From positions 1 through 45,967 of the forward strand of contig JAKVJW010000023.1 of the NCBI GenBank assembly GCA_022486815.1: a stretch of 45,967 bases of DNA. The letters run 5' to 3'. The notes beneath the pieces are model-generated. The model ran no database searches and had not been told where the DNA came from. It worked only from the letters and a program-made list of their open reading frames with translations. Below, one piece after another: positions 18,622-27,099 of this stretch. Position numbers and translations under genes: made by a program. The stretch's first letter is position 1. Every line of letters starts with the position of its first letter. This stretch comes from Prevotella sp. (GTDB lineage Bacteria > Bacteroidota > Bacteroidia > Bacteroidales > Bacteroidaceae).

Positions 18622-19416
18622 ATGACTAAAGAAGATAGGCAAAGTCTAATACTTAGCCAATTGATGAAACAAGGATCTTTGCTCGTTTCCGATTTGGCTT
18701 TAACACTGGATGTTTCTACTGTGACAATACGTAAAGACCTTACAGAATTGGAGAAGAATGGGAAACTTTATCGTAGTCATGGTAAAGCCATTATGATTAA
18801 TCCTTTTGCAAATAACCGTTCAATTAGTGAAAAAGGAAAAGTTTATCAAGAGGAAAAATACTGTATTGGTCGTGAAGCAGCCCGTTTAATCATAAAGGAC
18901 GATTCAATCATTATTGCCTCTGGTACTACCGTTCAGGCTTTTGCTCGAGATATTAAACCTGTTCACCGTTTGACGGTAGTTTCTGCATCTTTGCCGGTGT
19001 CTGAGACATTGGCTACAAATGAAGACATTGACATCATCCAATTGGGTGGTAATCTCCGTCATAGCAGCCTTTCCGTAATAGGTTCTTACAGCGAATCTTT
19101 TTTGAAGAATTGTTTTTTTAGCAAATTATTTATTGGCGTAGATGGCATTGACTTTGATTTTGGTTTTACAACAACGAATATGGGAGAAGCACGACTTAAT
19201 CAGAAGATGATAGAATCTGCACAAAAGACCATTGTACTTGCTGATTCTTCAAAGTTTGGGCGTCGTGGTTTTGCTAAGATTGGGGGAATTGATGATATAG
19301 ATATGATTATTACAGATGATCATATAACACCTTCTCAAAAAGAAAAGATTGAAGAATTGGGCATTGATTTAATTATTGCAAAGCCTGAAACAGATTTGGA
19401 GACGAAAAGCATTTAA
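18622..19416 (+). CDS. glpR: DeoR/GlpR-family transcriptional regulator
   Basis: A 264-residue regulator. The N-terminal DeoR-type helix-turn-helix covers about residues 5-58 (VSDLALTLDVSTVTIRKDLTELEKNGKLYRSHGKA). The rest is the DeoR sugar-phosphate sensor domain with SGTTVQAFA, the IQLGGNLRHSSLSVIG block and VLADSSKFGRRGFAKIG. Family members are repressors released by phosphorylated substrates; for GlpR this is glycerol-3-phosphate. The divergent position next to glpA makes the glp operon its likely target. The gene name rests on context. Confidence 0.85.
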   Translation: MTKEDRQSLILSQLMKQGSLLVSDLALTLDVSTVTIRKDLTELEKNGKLYRSHGKAIMINPFANNRSISEKGKVYQEEKYCIGREAARLIIKDDSIIIASGTTVQAFARDIKPVHRLTVVSASLPVSETLATNEDIDIIQLGGNLRHSSLSVIGSYSESFLKNCFFSKLFIGVDGIDFDFGFTTTNMGEARLNQKMIESAQKTIVLADSSKFGRRGFAKIGGIDDIDMIITDDHITPSQKEKIEELGIDLIIAKPETDLETKSI

Positions 19417-19452
19417 ATCCCCTTACATATTATTTAAATATTTTATTTCACT

Positions 19453-20604
19453 ATGAATATACCTTCTGAATTTGATGATATACGGCCTTTTGAGCCGGAA
19501 GAATTACCTGCAGTATATGAAAGACTGTTTGTAAATAAGCAGTTTCAAGCTGTTGTGAAATTCTTATATCCCGATGTACCTTTTGAAGATATAGCAGATA
19601 AAATGCGTACGTGTAAGACTAATATGGAATTTCAGCGTACATTCTGCTATACTTTTCTGGAAAGACTTCTTGCGAATACGAGTACAGGATGTGAGATGGA
19701 TACCTCGGAGGTAGACAATAGTCGGTGTTATACTTTTATGAGTAACCATCGAGATATTGTCTTGGACGCAGCCCTTTTGGATAAGTTACTTTTAGATGAA
19801 GGGTTTCTTACAACTTGTGAAATAGCTATAGGTGATAATTTACTGAACCTTCCTTGGGTACAAGATATTGTCCGGGTAAATAAATCCTTTATTGTCCGTC
19901 GTGGCTTGATGGCTCGTGAACGACTGCAATCAAGTAAGGAACTGTCTAAATATATACATTTCGTCATTAACCAAAAGCACCAGAGTGTTTGGATTGCACA
20001 GCGTGAAGGGCGAGCAAAGGATTCAAATGATTGTACTCAGGAAGCAGTACTGAAGATGATGGCTATAGGGGGTGAAGGAACAGTCATAGATAGTTTGATA
20101 GATTTGCATATTGTCCCATTATCTATTTCTTATGAATATGATCCTTGTGATTTTCTCAAAGCGAAAGAGTTCCAACAGAAACGGGACGAAGAAGGATGGC
20201 AGAAAGGAACTAATGATGATATTCACAGTATGAAGACTGGTATCTTGGGTTATAAGGGACATATCCACTATCATGCTGCTCCATGCCTGGATGAATACCT
20301 CAAGACACTTGATCCTAGTATGAAAAGAACGGAGTTACTCTTGAAAATTGCTATGCATATCGACCAGGAAATTCACAGTCGTTATATGCTTTATCCTAAT
20401 AATTATATTGCTTTGGATGAATATGAGGGGAACGATGTATATGCTTCGCATTATACTCCGGAACAGAAAGAGCACTTCGATGATTATCTGAATAAAAAAT
20501 TGGCACAAATTGATTTGCCCAATAAGGATGTTATTTACCTTCGAGAACGTATGCTTACTATGTATGCGAACCCTGCACGTAACTTTTTGGCAACGAAAGC
20601 ATAG
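19453..20604 (+). CDS. PlsB/PlsC-like glycerolipid acyltransferase
   Basis: A 383-residue protein of the LPLAT/glycerol-3-phosphate acyltransferase superfamily. Block I is SNHRDIVLD with H99 and D105, i.e. one residue more than the usual HX4D. Block II is SFIVRRG (145-151), block III IAQREGRAKDSND (E185-G-R187) and block IV HIVPLSISYEYDP (219-231); II and IV resemble PlsB. No membrane helix is evident. Such enzymes put acyl chains on glycerol-3-phosphate or lysophosphatidate. The gene follows glpR after 36 bp and ends in its own terminator, tying lipid synthesis to the glp regulator. Confidence 0.8.
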   Translation: MNIPSEFDDIRPFEPEELPAVYERLFVNKQFQAVVKFLYPDVPFEDIADKMRTCKTNMEFQRTFCYTFLERLLANTSTGCEMDTSEVDNSRCYTFMSNHRDIVLDAALLDKLLLDEGFLTTCEIAIGDNLLNLPWVQDIVRVNKSFIVRRGLMARERLQSSKELSKYIHFVINQKHQSVWIAQREGRAKDSNDCTQEAVLKMMAIGGEGTVIDSLIDLHIVPLSISYEYDPCDFLKAKEFQQKRDEEGWQKGTNDDIHSMKTGILGYKGHIHYHAAPCLDEYLKTLDPSMKRTELLLKIAMHIDQEIHSRYMLYPNNYIALDEYEGNDVYASHYTPEQKEHFDDYLNKKLAQIDLPNKDVIYLRERMLTMYANPARNFLATKA

Positions 20605-20629
20605 CTCTTATAAAAATTGAGAAAGTTGG

Positions 20630-20665
20630 AAGGCCAGGGAATTTAGAGTGTTCTCTGGCCTTTTT
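20630..20665 (+). terminator. Terminator after the acyltransferase gene
   Basis: AGGCCAGGGAA (20631-20641) pairs with TTCTCTGGCCT (20651-20661, one G-T pair) and is followed by a run of T's. A textbook intrinsic terminator 25 bp after the stop. Confidence 0.85.
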
Positions 20666-20811
20666 CAACGGATGTTGTTTCTTTCTTCCCCCATCTGTCA
20701 GATTCAAGTGTCTTGTAATCAGTGTTTTTCTAAGAAACACCTTTGATGATAAGGTCTGAACTTAAGAATATCCTTTTAAGATATTTGTCTTAATGCTTCC
20801 CGATCTTCTGA

Positions 20812-21129
20812 TTACAATAGTATCGAATGTTTTTCTACGTCCATGACGAATGCGTGAGCTGGAAATTTCTTTCCACTCTGTGCATTACATCGGTTGATTT
20901 CTTCTAAAACGGATATGGATTCTTTCTCTGTGGTAAAACAGAAGAACAGAATGGAGTTGGTCTTAGCACTGTCGGATTTTTCGCCGAACCAATTCATCAG
21001 ATGTGATGATTTATCATTTTTATATCCTATAATATGCACTGTGCTGAATCTTTTAATTCCTGCCTGATCAAGCAATTGTGCAATACGGTTATAACTTTCT
21101 TTAATACTTAAAATAACGGTTAGTTTCAT
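20812..21129 (-). CDS. Small P-II-like protein at the end of the RND efflux operon
   Basis: A 105-residue soluble protein starting 6 bp after the RND gene. The pattern of short strands and helices (MKLTVILSIKESYNRIAQLL at the start, KKFPAHAFVMDVEKH near the end) resembles the ferredoxin-like fold of P-II/DUF3240 proteins, some of which sit beside CusA/CzcA-type pumps. No T-loop tyrosine or other diagnostic site is clear. The family assignment is tentative; position alone says it belongs to the pump operon. Confidence 0.6.
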   Translation of the reverse strand: MKLTVILSIKESYNRIAQLLDQAGIKRFSTVHIIGYKNDKSSHLMNWFGEKSDSAKTNSILFFCFTTEKESISVLEEINRCNAQSGKKFPAHAFVMDVEKHSILL

Positions 21130-21135
21130 GATTTG

Positions 21136-24100
21136 TCATTTTACTTTGTTTTTGAGCATTTTAAAATAGAGTATAGGAACCACAATTAAAGTGAGGATGG
21201 TAGAAGTTATGGTTCCTCCAATGAGAGAGATGGCGAGTCCTTGAAAAATTGGATCGAAAAGAATTACTATCGCACTGATGACCACCCCCCCTGCCGTGAG
21301 CAAAATGGGAGTAGTTCGTACAGCTCCTGATTCTACGATAGCTTGTTTAAGTGGGATACCCCTTTGAAGTTGGAGATCAATAAAGTCAATTAGCAGAATA
21401 GAATTACGAACCATAATACCCGCTAAGGCGATGAAACCGATCATGGATGGAGCACTGAAATAAGCACCCATGATCCAATGACCTAAGATGATACCGATGA
21501 GGGATAGCGGTATAGCTGATAGTTGAACGAGTGGCGTAATGAAATTCTGAAACCAGGCAACAATTAGTATATAAATGATAATCAATACGAAAAGGAAAGC
21601 TATTCCCAAGTCGCGAAACACATCATAAGTGATTTTCCATTCTCCGTCCCATTTCAAAGTAAAGTTATCTTCTTTAGCTGGCTGTCCTTTATAAGATTCC
21701 TGAAGATGATACCCTTCCGGGAGTTTAATTTTAGACAATTTCTTGGAAATGGCAGTCATTGCATAAATAGGACTTTCCAATTTTCCGGCGACATCAGCCG
21801 TTACGTATACAACTCTTTTTTGATCTTTGTGAGATATACTTTTATCCTTCAAGCCCTTGGTAACTTTTACTAAGTCACCTATCGGCACAGCAAGACCTTT
21901 TGGCGTGATCACCTTGAGGTTGAGTATGTCTGTAATATCAGACCGTTCTTTTTCCGGTAATTGCAATACAATGCCAATTGGGTCTATGCTGGCTGGTTGG
22001 TGTAGGGTTCCTACGGTCATCCCTGACAAAGCTGATTTGACTTCCTGCAGTATCTCATTTTCAGGTATTCCAAGCTTTATAGACTTATCCTTGTCTACTA
22101 CAAATTTGTAGTAGACTTGATTTGCTTCTACTGACCAGTCTACATCAGCTACGTTGTCTGTATGAGAGAGCATATTCTTCACCTGTCGAGCGACATGGAC
22201 TTGCTGATTATAATCTGGCCCATAGATTTCAGCAACGATAGTTGACATAACGGGAGGACCTGGTGGAACTTCCACTACTTTTACATTTGCATGGTATTTC
22301 TTGCCGATAGCCTGGAGCGCAGGTCGCATGGCTTTTGCAATGTCATGACTCTGCTCTCTACGTTTCTTCTTGTCTATCAAATTTACCTGAATATCAGCTA
22401 CATTATTTCCAAATCTCAAATCATAATGCCGTATCAATCCATTGAAGTTAATAGGTGAAGATGTACCTGCGTAGGTCTGATAGTTTGTTACTTTATCATT
22501 CTGGCTGATATAAACTCCCAGTTCTTTAGTTACGGCATCTGTACGTTCCAAGCTTGTTCCTTCAGGCATATCAACAATGACTTGAAATTCATTTTTGTTG
22601 TCAAAAGGAAGCATCTTGACAGGTACAGATTTAGTGAAAAATAGCGTGAATGTTGCGAATAGAACCACGGCTAATGAGAGCATAAATGCCCAACGTTTTT
22701 TCCGGCTTTGAAGCAGAGGTGTGATAACTTGGGCATAGGCCTTATATATCTTTGTTTCATGCAGTTCGGTCGTAGAATCTTTCTTGTTTGCATTATCTTG
22801 TCTTTTCTCTTTAAACCTCAAAAAATGATATCCGAAATAAGGTGTCAGAGTAAGTGCTATCAACAGAGAGAAAGTCATAGCAATAGCCGCTCCAATAGGC
22901 ATCGGACTCATGTAAGGTCCCATCATTCCAGAGACAAAAGCCATAGGGAGTACGGCTGCAATAACTGTGAGTGTAGCGAGGATAGTAGGGTTGCCCACCT
23001 CGTTGATGGCGAATATGGCAGCTTGTAAAGGAGGCAGATTCTGCATCTTAAAATGTCGATGCATATTTTCTGCAATGACGATAGAGTCATCTACTACGAT
23101 ACCAGTTACAAACACTAATGCAAAAAGCGTGATTCTATTCAGGGTATATCCTAAGAAATAGTATGCGAAGAGGGTCAGCGCGAAGGTAATAGGTATAGAC
23201 ATGAATACTACCAGTCCTCCTCTCCATCCCATGGCAAGCATGACAAAAAGTGTTACAGCGATAATGGCAATGATCAAATGTAACAGCAATTCAGACACTT
23301 TTTGTGAAGCTGTTGCACCATAGTTGCGTGTAATATTTACATGGATATCATTTGTAATGACGTTTTCTTTCAAATGCTTTACTTTACTGATTACAGCATC
23401 TGCGAGTTTCATGGCATCTGCCCCCTTTTTCTTAGCAATAGAGACAGTTACTGCTGAATAGTCATCAGGCATTTTTACCTTTTCTTTTGTTTCTGCTGCT
23501 CCATAGCTGAAGGATACATATTGCCTTGGCTCTCCAGGGCCATCCGTCACTTTTGCTACCTGATACAGGTATACGGGCTGATCATGATCAGTACCGACAA
23601 TCATATTCTTTACATCATCCTCGTTAGTGAAGAAATTTCCTGTTCTGACAGAATAAACTTGATCGCCGGTGATGATGTTCCCTCCTTCAGCTTGGACGTT
23701 ATTTGCTTGAAGTGCCTGTGCAATAGTCTCGAAATCTACATGACTTTCTGCCATCTTATCCTTGTCAAGGATGACTCTGATCTGGCGTTTTTGGCCGCCA
23801 GTGATCTTGACTTGTGCAACATTCGGTATTTTCTTGATTTCATTTCCTACTACTTCTGATACTTGTCGCAGTTCATATCCACTCATCTTGTTACTCCAGA
23901 GGGTGAAGGCCAGGACTGGAACATCATCAATGGATCTCGACTTGATCAGTGGCATAGTCATTCCTGGTGGCATGTGATCCATGTTCTTTATGATCTCATT
24001 GTATAATTTTACCATAGACCGTTCTGGGTCTTGTCCTACATAAAATTGCACAGTAAGCATACCCCTACCATTCATAGAAGTGGAGTATACATGTTCGACA

Positions 24101-24342
24101 CCCTTGATGTTAGATGTGATTTTCTCCATAGGTTGAACTATCCTGGATTCAATTTCTTGAGGATTCGCTCCAGGATATCCCAACAAGATATCTGCTGTAG
24201 GGACTTCTATCTGAGGATCTTCTTCGCGGGGGATGAAGTAAATGCTGAATATGCCGAGAAGTAAGAATGCAAATACCAGTAATATACTTAATTTTGATTG
24301 AATGAAAGTATTTGCTATCTTTCCTGAAATTCCATGTTCCAT
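21136..24342 (-). CDS. RND-family efflux permease
   Basis: A 1068-residue inner-membrane proton antiporter with the normal RND plan: N-terminal helix, large periplasmic loop, helices 2-6 (about 345-530), second periplasmic loop and C-terminal helices (about 910-1065). The proton-relay Asp pair is in FVTGIVVDDSIVIAENMHRH, and REEDPQIEVPTADILLGYPGA near the start is typical of AcrB/MexB-like members common in Bacteroidetes. The helix-4 signature fits the drug (HAE) type better than heavy-metal pumps. It works with the MFP and TolC genes just upstream. Confidence 0.93.
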   Translation of the reverse strand: MEHGISGKIANTFIQSKLSILLVFAFLLLGIFSIYFIPREEDPQIEVPTADILLGYPGANPQEIESRIVQPMEKITSNIKGVEHVYSTSMNGRGMLTVQFYVGQDPERSMVKLYNEIIKNMDHMPPGMTMPLIKSRSIDDVPVLAFTLWSNKMSGYELRQVSEVVGNEIKKIPNVAQVKITGGQKRQIRVILDKDKMAESHVDFETIAQALQANNVQAEGGNIITGDQVYSVRTGNFFTNEDDVKNMIVGTDHDQPVYLYQVAKVTDGPGEPRQYVSFSYGAAETKEKVKMPDDYSAVTVSIAKKKGADAMKLADAVISKVKHLKENVITNDIHVNITRNYGATASQKVSELLLHLIIAIIAVTLFVMLAMGWRGGLVVFMSIPITFALTLFAYYFLGYTLNRITLFALVFVTGIVVDDSIVIAENMHRHFKMQNLPPLQAAIFAINEVGNPTILATLTVIAAVLPMAFVSGMMGPYMSPMPIGAAIAMTFSLLIALTLTPYFGYHFLRFKEKRQDNANKKDSTTELHETKIYKAYAQVITPLLQSRKKRWAFMLSLAVVLFATFTLFFTKSVPVKMLPFDNKNEFQVIVDMPEGTSLERTDAVTKELGVYISQNDKVTNYQTYAGTSSPINFNGLIRHYDLRFGNNVADIQVNLIDKKKRREQSHDIAKAMRPALQAIGKKYHANVKVVEVPPGPPVMSTIVAEIYGPDYNQQVHVARQVKNMLSHTDNVADVDWSVEANQVYYKFVVDKDKSIKLGIPENEILQEVKSALSGMTVGTLHQPASIDPIGIVLQLPEKERSDITDILNLKVITPKGLAVPIGDLVKVTKGLKDKSISHKDQKRVVYVTADVAGKLESPIYAMTAISKKLSKIKLPEGYHLQESYKGQPAKEDNFTLKWDGEWKITYDVFRDLGIAFLFVLIIIYILIVAWFQNFITPLVQLSAIPLSLIGIILGHWIMGAYFSAPSMIGFIALAGIMVRNSILLIDFIDLQLQRGIPLKQAIVESGAVRTTPILLTAGGVVISAIVILFDPIFQGLAISLIGGTITSTILTLIVVPILYFKMLKNKVK

Positions 24343-24353
24343 TGTTGTTTGAA

Positions 24354-25427
24354 TTAGTTGGTTACGGTAATGTCTTGTCCGTTGTAGAGTTTTTTATTCG
24401 TGCTTTCTATTATCCTGTCGTTATTATTTAATCCCGAAAGTACTTCAACCTGGTCTCCAAGAGTATTGCCAAGACGTATCCAATGTAATATGGCTTTGCT
24501 TTCCTTATCAGCAACGTAGACCCCGGTCAGTTGGTCTTTGGTTACAACGGATGATTTTTTAATAAGGATTCTGGGCATTCCTGTACCTCTGGTTTTGTTT
24601 GGTATATAGATGCTGGCATACATTCCTGTACGTAATCTTTTCCTGTCTTTTGATCCTATCGATATTTTTATCCCATACTGTCCACCTGTCATTACAGCTG
24701 ATGGGCTTAATTCGCTGATCATACCATCGATTTTGATTCCTATAGACTTGATGTTGATCTTGACACGATCACCGATATGAAGAAATGTTATGTAACTTTC
24801 AGGAACAGATGCTGTTATTTCCATATTTCCTGATTGTTCAATAGTTAATAAGGGCATACCAGGGGTGGCTATACTTCCCTCGTCAACCATTTTTTGTGTT
24901 ACAACACCAGAAAAAGGAGCCTTAATATGTGTATACGCGAGCATTGACCTTACTTCTTGAAGTTTCTGCAGAGCCATTTGCAGGCGAGCTTTAGCAGAGA
25001 CATTTTGGAGTGCAATATTTTCGAGTTCTTTATCAGATACACTTTTCTGTTCATGTAAAGTCTGGTATCTCTGATAATCATGTCGTGCATCTTTTGATGT
25101 AGCTGAAGCCTCTGCAATCAAGGCCTTAGCTTGGGTTTCCTGTGCTTGTAGATCACTGCTATTGATGATCATGAGTATTTGTCCTTGATGGATGATATCT
25201 CCTTGCTTGACATATATTTTGTTGATGTATCCCATGATTTTTGTACTAATCACTGCCGTTTGTTTTGCAGAGACCGTACCACTGATAGATATTCCTTTAC
25301 TACTTGTTCTTGTAGGATAATAGGTTTGTACCTGAATCGGTTTTCCCTTTTCCCCCTGATGAGGCTGTGTAGTACATGAAGTGAGAACTCCTATCAGGAT
25401 CAGATATAATAACATACGTATTTTCAT
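24354..25427 (-). CDS. RND efflux periplasmic adaptor (membrane fusion) lipoprotein
   Basis: A 357-residue adaptor with a lipoprotein signal (lipobox LTSC, C18). After the lipid anchor come the biotinyl-lipoyl-like segment (GYINKIYVKQGDIIHQGQIL), an alpha-hairpin (about 90-145), the second lipoyl half (IKAPFSGVVTQKMVDEGSIATPG) and beta-barrel and membrane-proximal domains. It links the RND pump to the outer-membrane channel. It starts 20 bp after the TolC gene and ends 11 bp before the permease. Confidence 0.92.
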   Translation of the reverse strand: MKIRMLLYLILIGVLTSCTTQPHQGEKGKPIQVQTYYPTRTSSKGISISGTVSAKQTAVISTKIMGYINKIYVKQGDIIHQGQILMIINSSDLQAQETQAKALIAEASATSKDARHDYQRYQTLHEQKSVSDKELENIALQNVSAKARLQMALQKLQEVRSMLAYTHIKAPFSGVVTQKMVDEGSIATPGMPLLTIEQSGNMEITASVPESYITFLHIGDRVKINIKSIGIKIDGMISELSPSAVMTGGQYGIKISIGSKDRKRLRTGMYASIYIPNKTRGTGMPRILIKKSSVVTKDQLTGVYVADKESKAILHWIRLGNTLGDQVEVLSGLNNNDRIIESTNKKLYNGQDITVTN

Positions 25428-25447
25428 TGTGTAATATTTGATATTTG

Positions 25448-26812
25448 TTAATGATTAGATGTCAGTAATTCTGTGTAGTATTTGGTAATGTTATATGACA
25501 TGATTGCTTTTGTTCGTTCAATCTCTTGCTGTGAAAGCTGAGCCTGTGCCATGAGGAGGTCTGTTGTGCTGGCCAAACCTTCTTGGTATCTGTTATGCAG
25601 AATTCTTAGGGCTTCCTCTGCTTGTTCTACACTTGTATTGTACTTTTTGATTTCGATAAGAAAATCATGAAGACTACGTAATGTTTGATGTAATTCCTGT
25701 TGCTTTTCATCTAAAAACAGATTCAATTCTTGTTTCTTTTTCTCCGTCATATAGTTGGCAGATTTAATCTTTCCCTTATTTTGATTTCCATCGAACAAGG
25801 TCCAGGAAAGTGAAATCCCAGCTAAATAGGAGTTTTTGTTGAATCCGAATATTTTAGAATCATTGAGTTGGTAATTGCCAAAAGCATTGATTCTTGGTAA
25901 AAGAGCCATGTGGGCTGATTTTGCTATCATTCTTGATGCTTCTAGAGCCGTTTTCATTGCCATTACATCTGATCTTGTTTTCGATAGAACAAGTTGATCC
26001 GGTTCCGTTATAACTTCTTCCAAAGTATCTGTGGTATACAGATCCGTCGTCTTTAATGTATTTCCTGTTAGGACAGTTAAGCCTTCGGATGCATTCTGGA
26101 TATTACTTTCAGCTTTGGCTAAAGCACTTTCTACAGTGTTTACTTGAACCTGTGCATTTAGTACATCAGATTTTTGCACGAGTCCTTGCTTATAAAAATT
26201 GGTTACTGACTGACGGATTCCCATTACATCTATTATCGTCTTTTTCAAGATATGCTCTATTTGATATGCAAATTGTAACTGTGTATATGCTTTCTTTACT
26301 TCGAAAGTAATGTATTCTTTGGTATATGCTAATTTGTATGCATACGCTGTTCGCTGAAGCCTAGCTCCTTTTCGTGCATAGACTCTATCGAGATTGAGAA
26401 TAGGAATGTTTGCATTGATGGAAGTTCCATAGTTAAATGTCGCATCGGGATGGTTCAATCTAGAGGGATTGAAATCCTGTGTGGTTGCAATTCCTTGCTG
26501 GAGTAGGAAACCAAAAGCATTCAAGGGATTGTTCGTGCTTTCTGCCGTATAGGAAACAGACACTTGCGGCAAGATTGCAGCATCGGTTTGTTTATATTCT
26601 GCATCGGCAATTTTATGTTCGAGTTCTGCTATCTGTATGTTGGCGTTCTGTTTTGTTGCGTATGAAACGGCATCGTTCATAGAGATGTATTTCCTGTTTT
26701 GTGCATTTGATACCATTATTCCAGTGACGAAAAAACTGATGACAACAATGATTTGGAAAATGTTCCAGTTCTGAGTTATTCGACTCTTTCTGTTTGACTT
26801 TTTCTCTTTCAT
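25448..26812 (-). CDS. TolC-family outer-membrane efflux channel
   Basis: A 454-residue outer-membrane factor, first gene of the efflux operon. A basic N-terminus and hydrophobic segment (about 18-37, ending SNAQ) form the signal peptide. Two OEP repeats follow, rich in helical heptads, including YQEGLASTTDLLMAQAQLSQ. It forms the trimeric exit duct. The start fits the predicted transcription start ~56 bp upstream. Confidence 0.9.
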   Translation of the reverse strand: MKEKKSNRKSRITQNWNIFQIIVVISFFVTGIMVSNAQNRKYISMNDAVSYATKQNANIQIAELEHKIADAEYKQTDAAILPQVSVSYTAESTNNPLNAFGFLLQQGIATTQDFNPSRLNHPDATFNYGTSINANIPILNLDRVYARKGARLQRTAYAYKLAYTKEYITFEVKKAYTQLQFAYQIEHILKKTIIDVMGIRQSVTNFYKQGLVQKSDVLNAQVQVNTVESALAKAESNIQNASEGLTVLTGNTLKTTDLYTTDTLEEVITEPDQLVLSKTRSDVMAMKTALEASRMIAKSAHMALLPRINAFGNYQLNDSKIFGFNKNSYLAGISLSWTLFDGNQNKGKIKSANYMTEKKKQELNLFLDEKQQELHQTLRSLHDFLIEIKKYNTSVEQAEEALRILHNRYQEGLASTTDLLMAQAQLSQQEIERTKAIMSYNITKYYTELLTSNH

Positions 26813-26856
26813 ATTTATTGCTTTGATGAATTGAATTTAATTCTATTGGATATATA

Positions 26857-26918
26857 TTCCATTGGAAAACAATGCAAAGATAGAATATAGTTACCGTTTA
26901 TGAAAATTTCCAATGGAA
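26857..26918 (-). promoter_or_regulatory. Efflux-operon promoter bracketed by two operators
   Basis: The -7 box TATCTTTG is at 26875-26882 (minus strand), with TTTC (26902-26905) in the -33 place. TTCCATTGGAA (26857-26867) covers the expected start of transcription, and TTCCAATGGAA (26908-26918) abuts the -33 element. Both are 11-bp palindromes, 51 bp apart (about five helical turns), and both are followed by AAACAA(A)TG. This is the layout of a repressor-controlled promoter. Confidence 0.65.
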
Positions 26919-26963
26919 AACAAATGAGAAAAGGATAATATTTGTTATTTATTTTATTAAGTT

Positions 26964-26989
26964 AACAGTTATTTGCGTTTATAACTGTT
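26964..26989 (-). terminator. Possible hairpin after the chorismatase-like gene
   Basis: AACAGTTAT (26964-26972) pairs perfectly with ATAACTGTT (26981-26989). It lies between the end of the chorismatase-like gene and the efflux promoter. It is A/T rich without a good T-run, so a terminator role is only possible. Confidence 0.35.
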
Positions 26990-27039
26990 TATGTATGATC
27001 TTTTCTCACAAAAAGGGGAACAAGTGTTTTTTATGTGAT

Positions 27040-27059
27040 GGTTTTAGGGATAAATGATT
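27040..27059. repeat. 20-bp direct repeat, copy 1
   Basis: GGTTTTAGGGATAAATGATT lies 41 bp beyond the stop of the chorismatase-like gene; the same 20 bases with one change are at 28209-28228, beyond its start. A further partial copy (TTTAGAGATAAAATG) follows directly at 27059-27073. Confidence 0.6.
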
Positions 27060-27099
27060 TTAGAGATAAAATGTTCGTTCTGTTTATGAGAAAAGTTGT

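Noticed and set aside
20729..20747. GTGTTT/AAACAC hairpin downstream of the P-II-like gene
   Set aside because: Short stem without T-run on the minus strand; not enough for a terminator.
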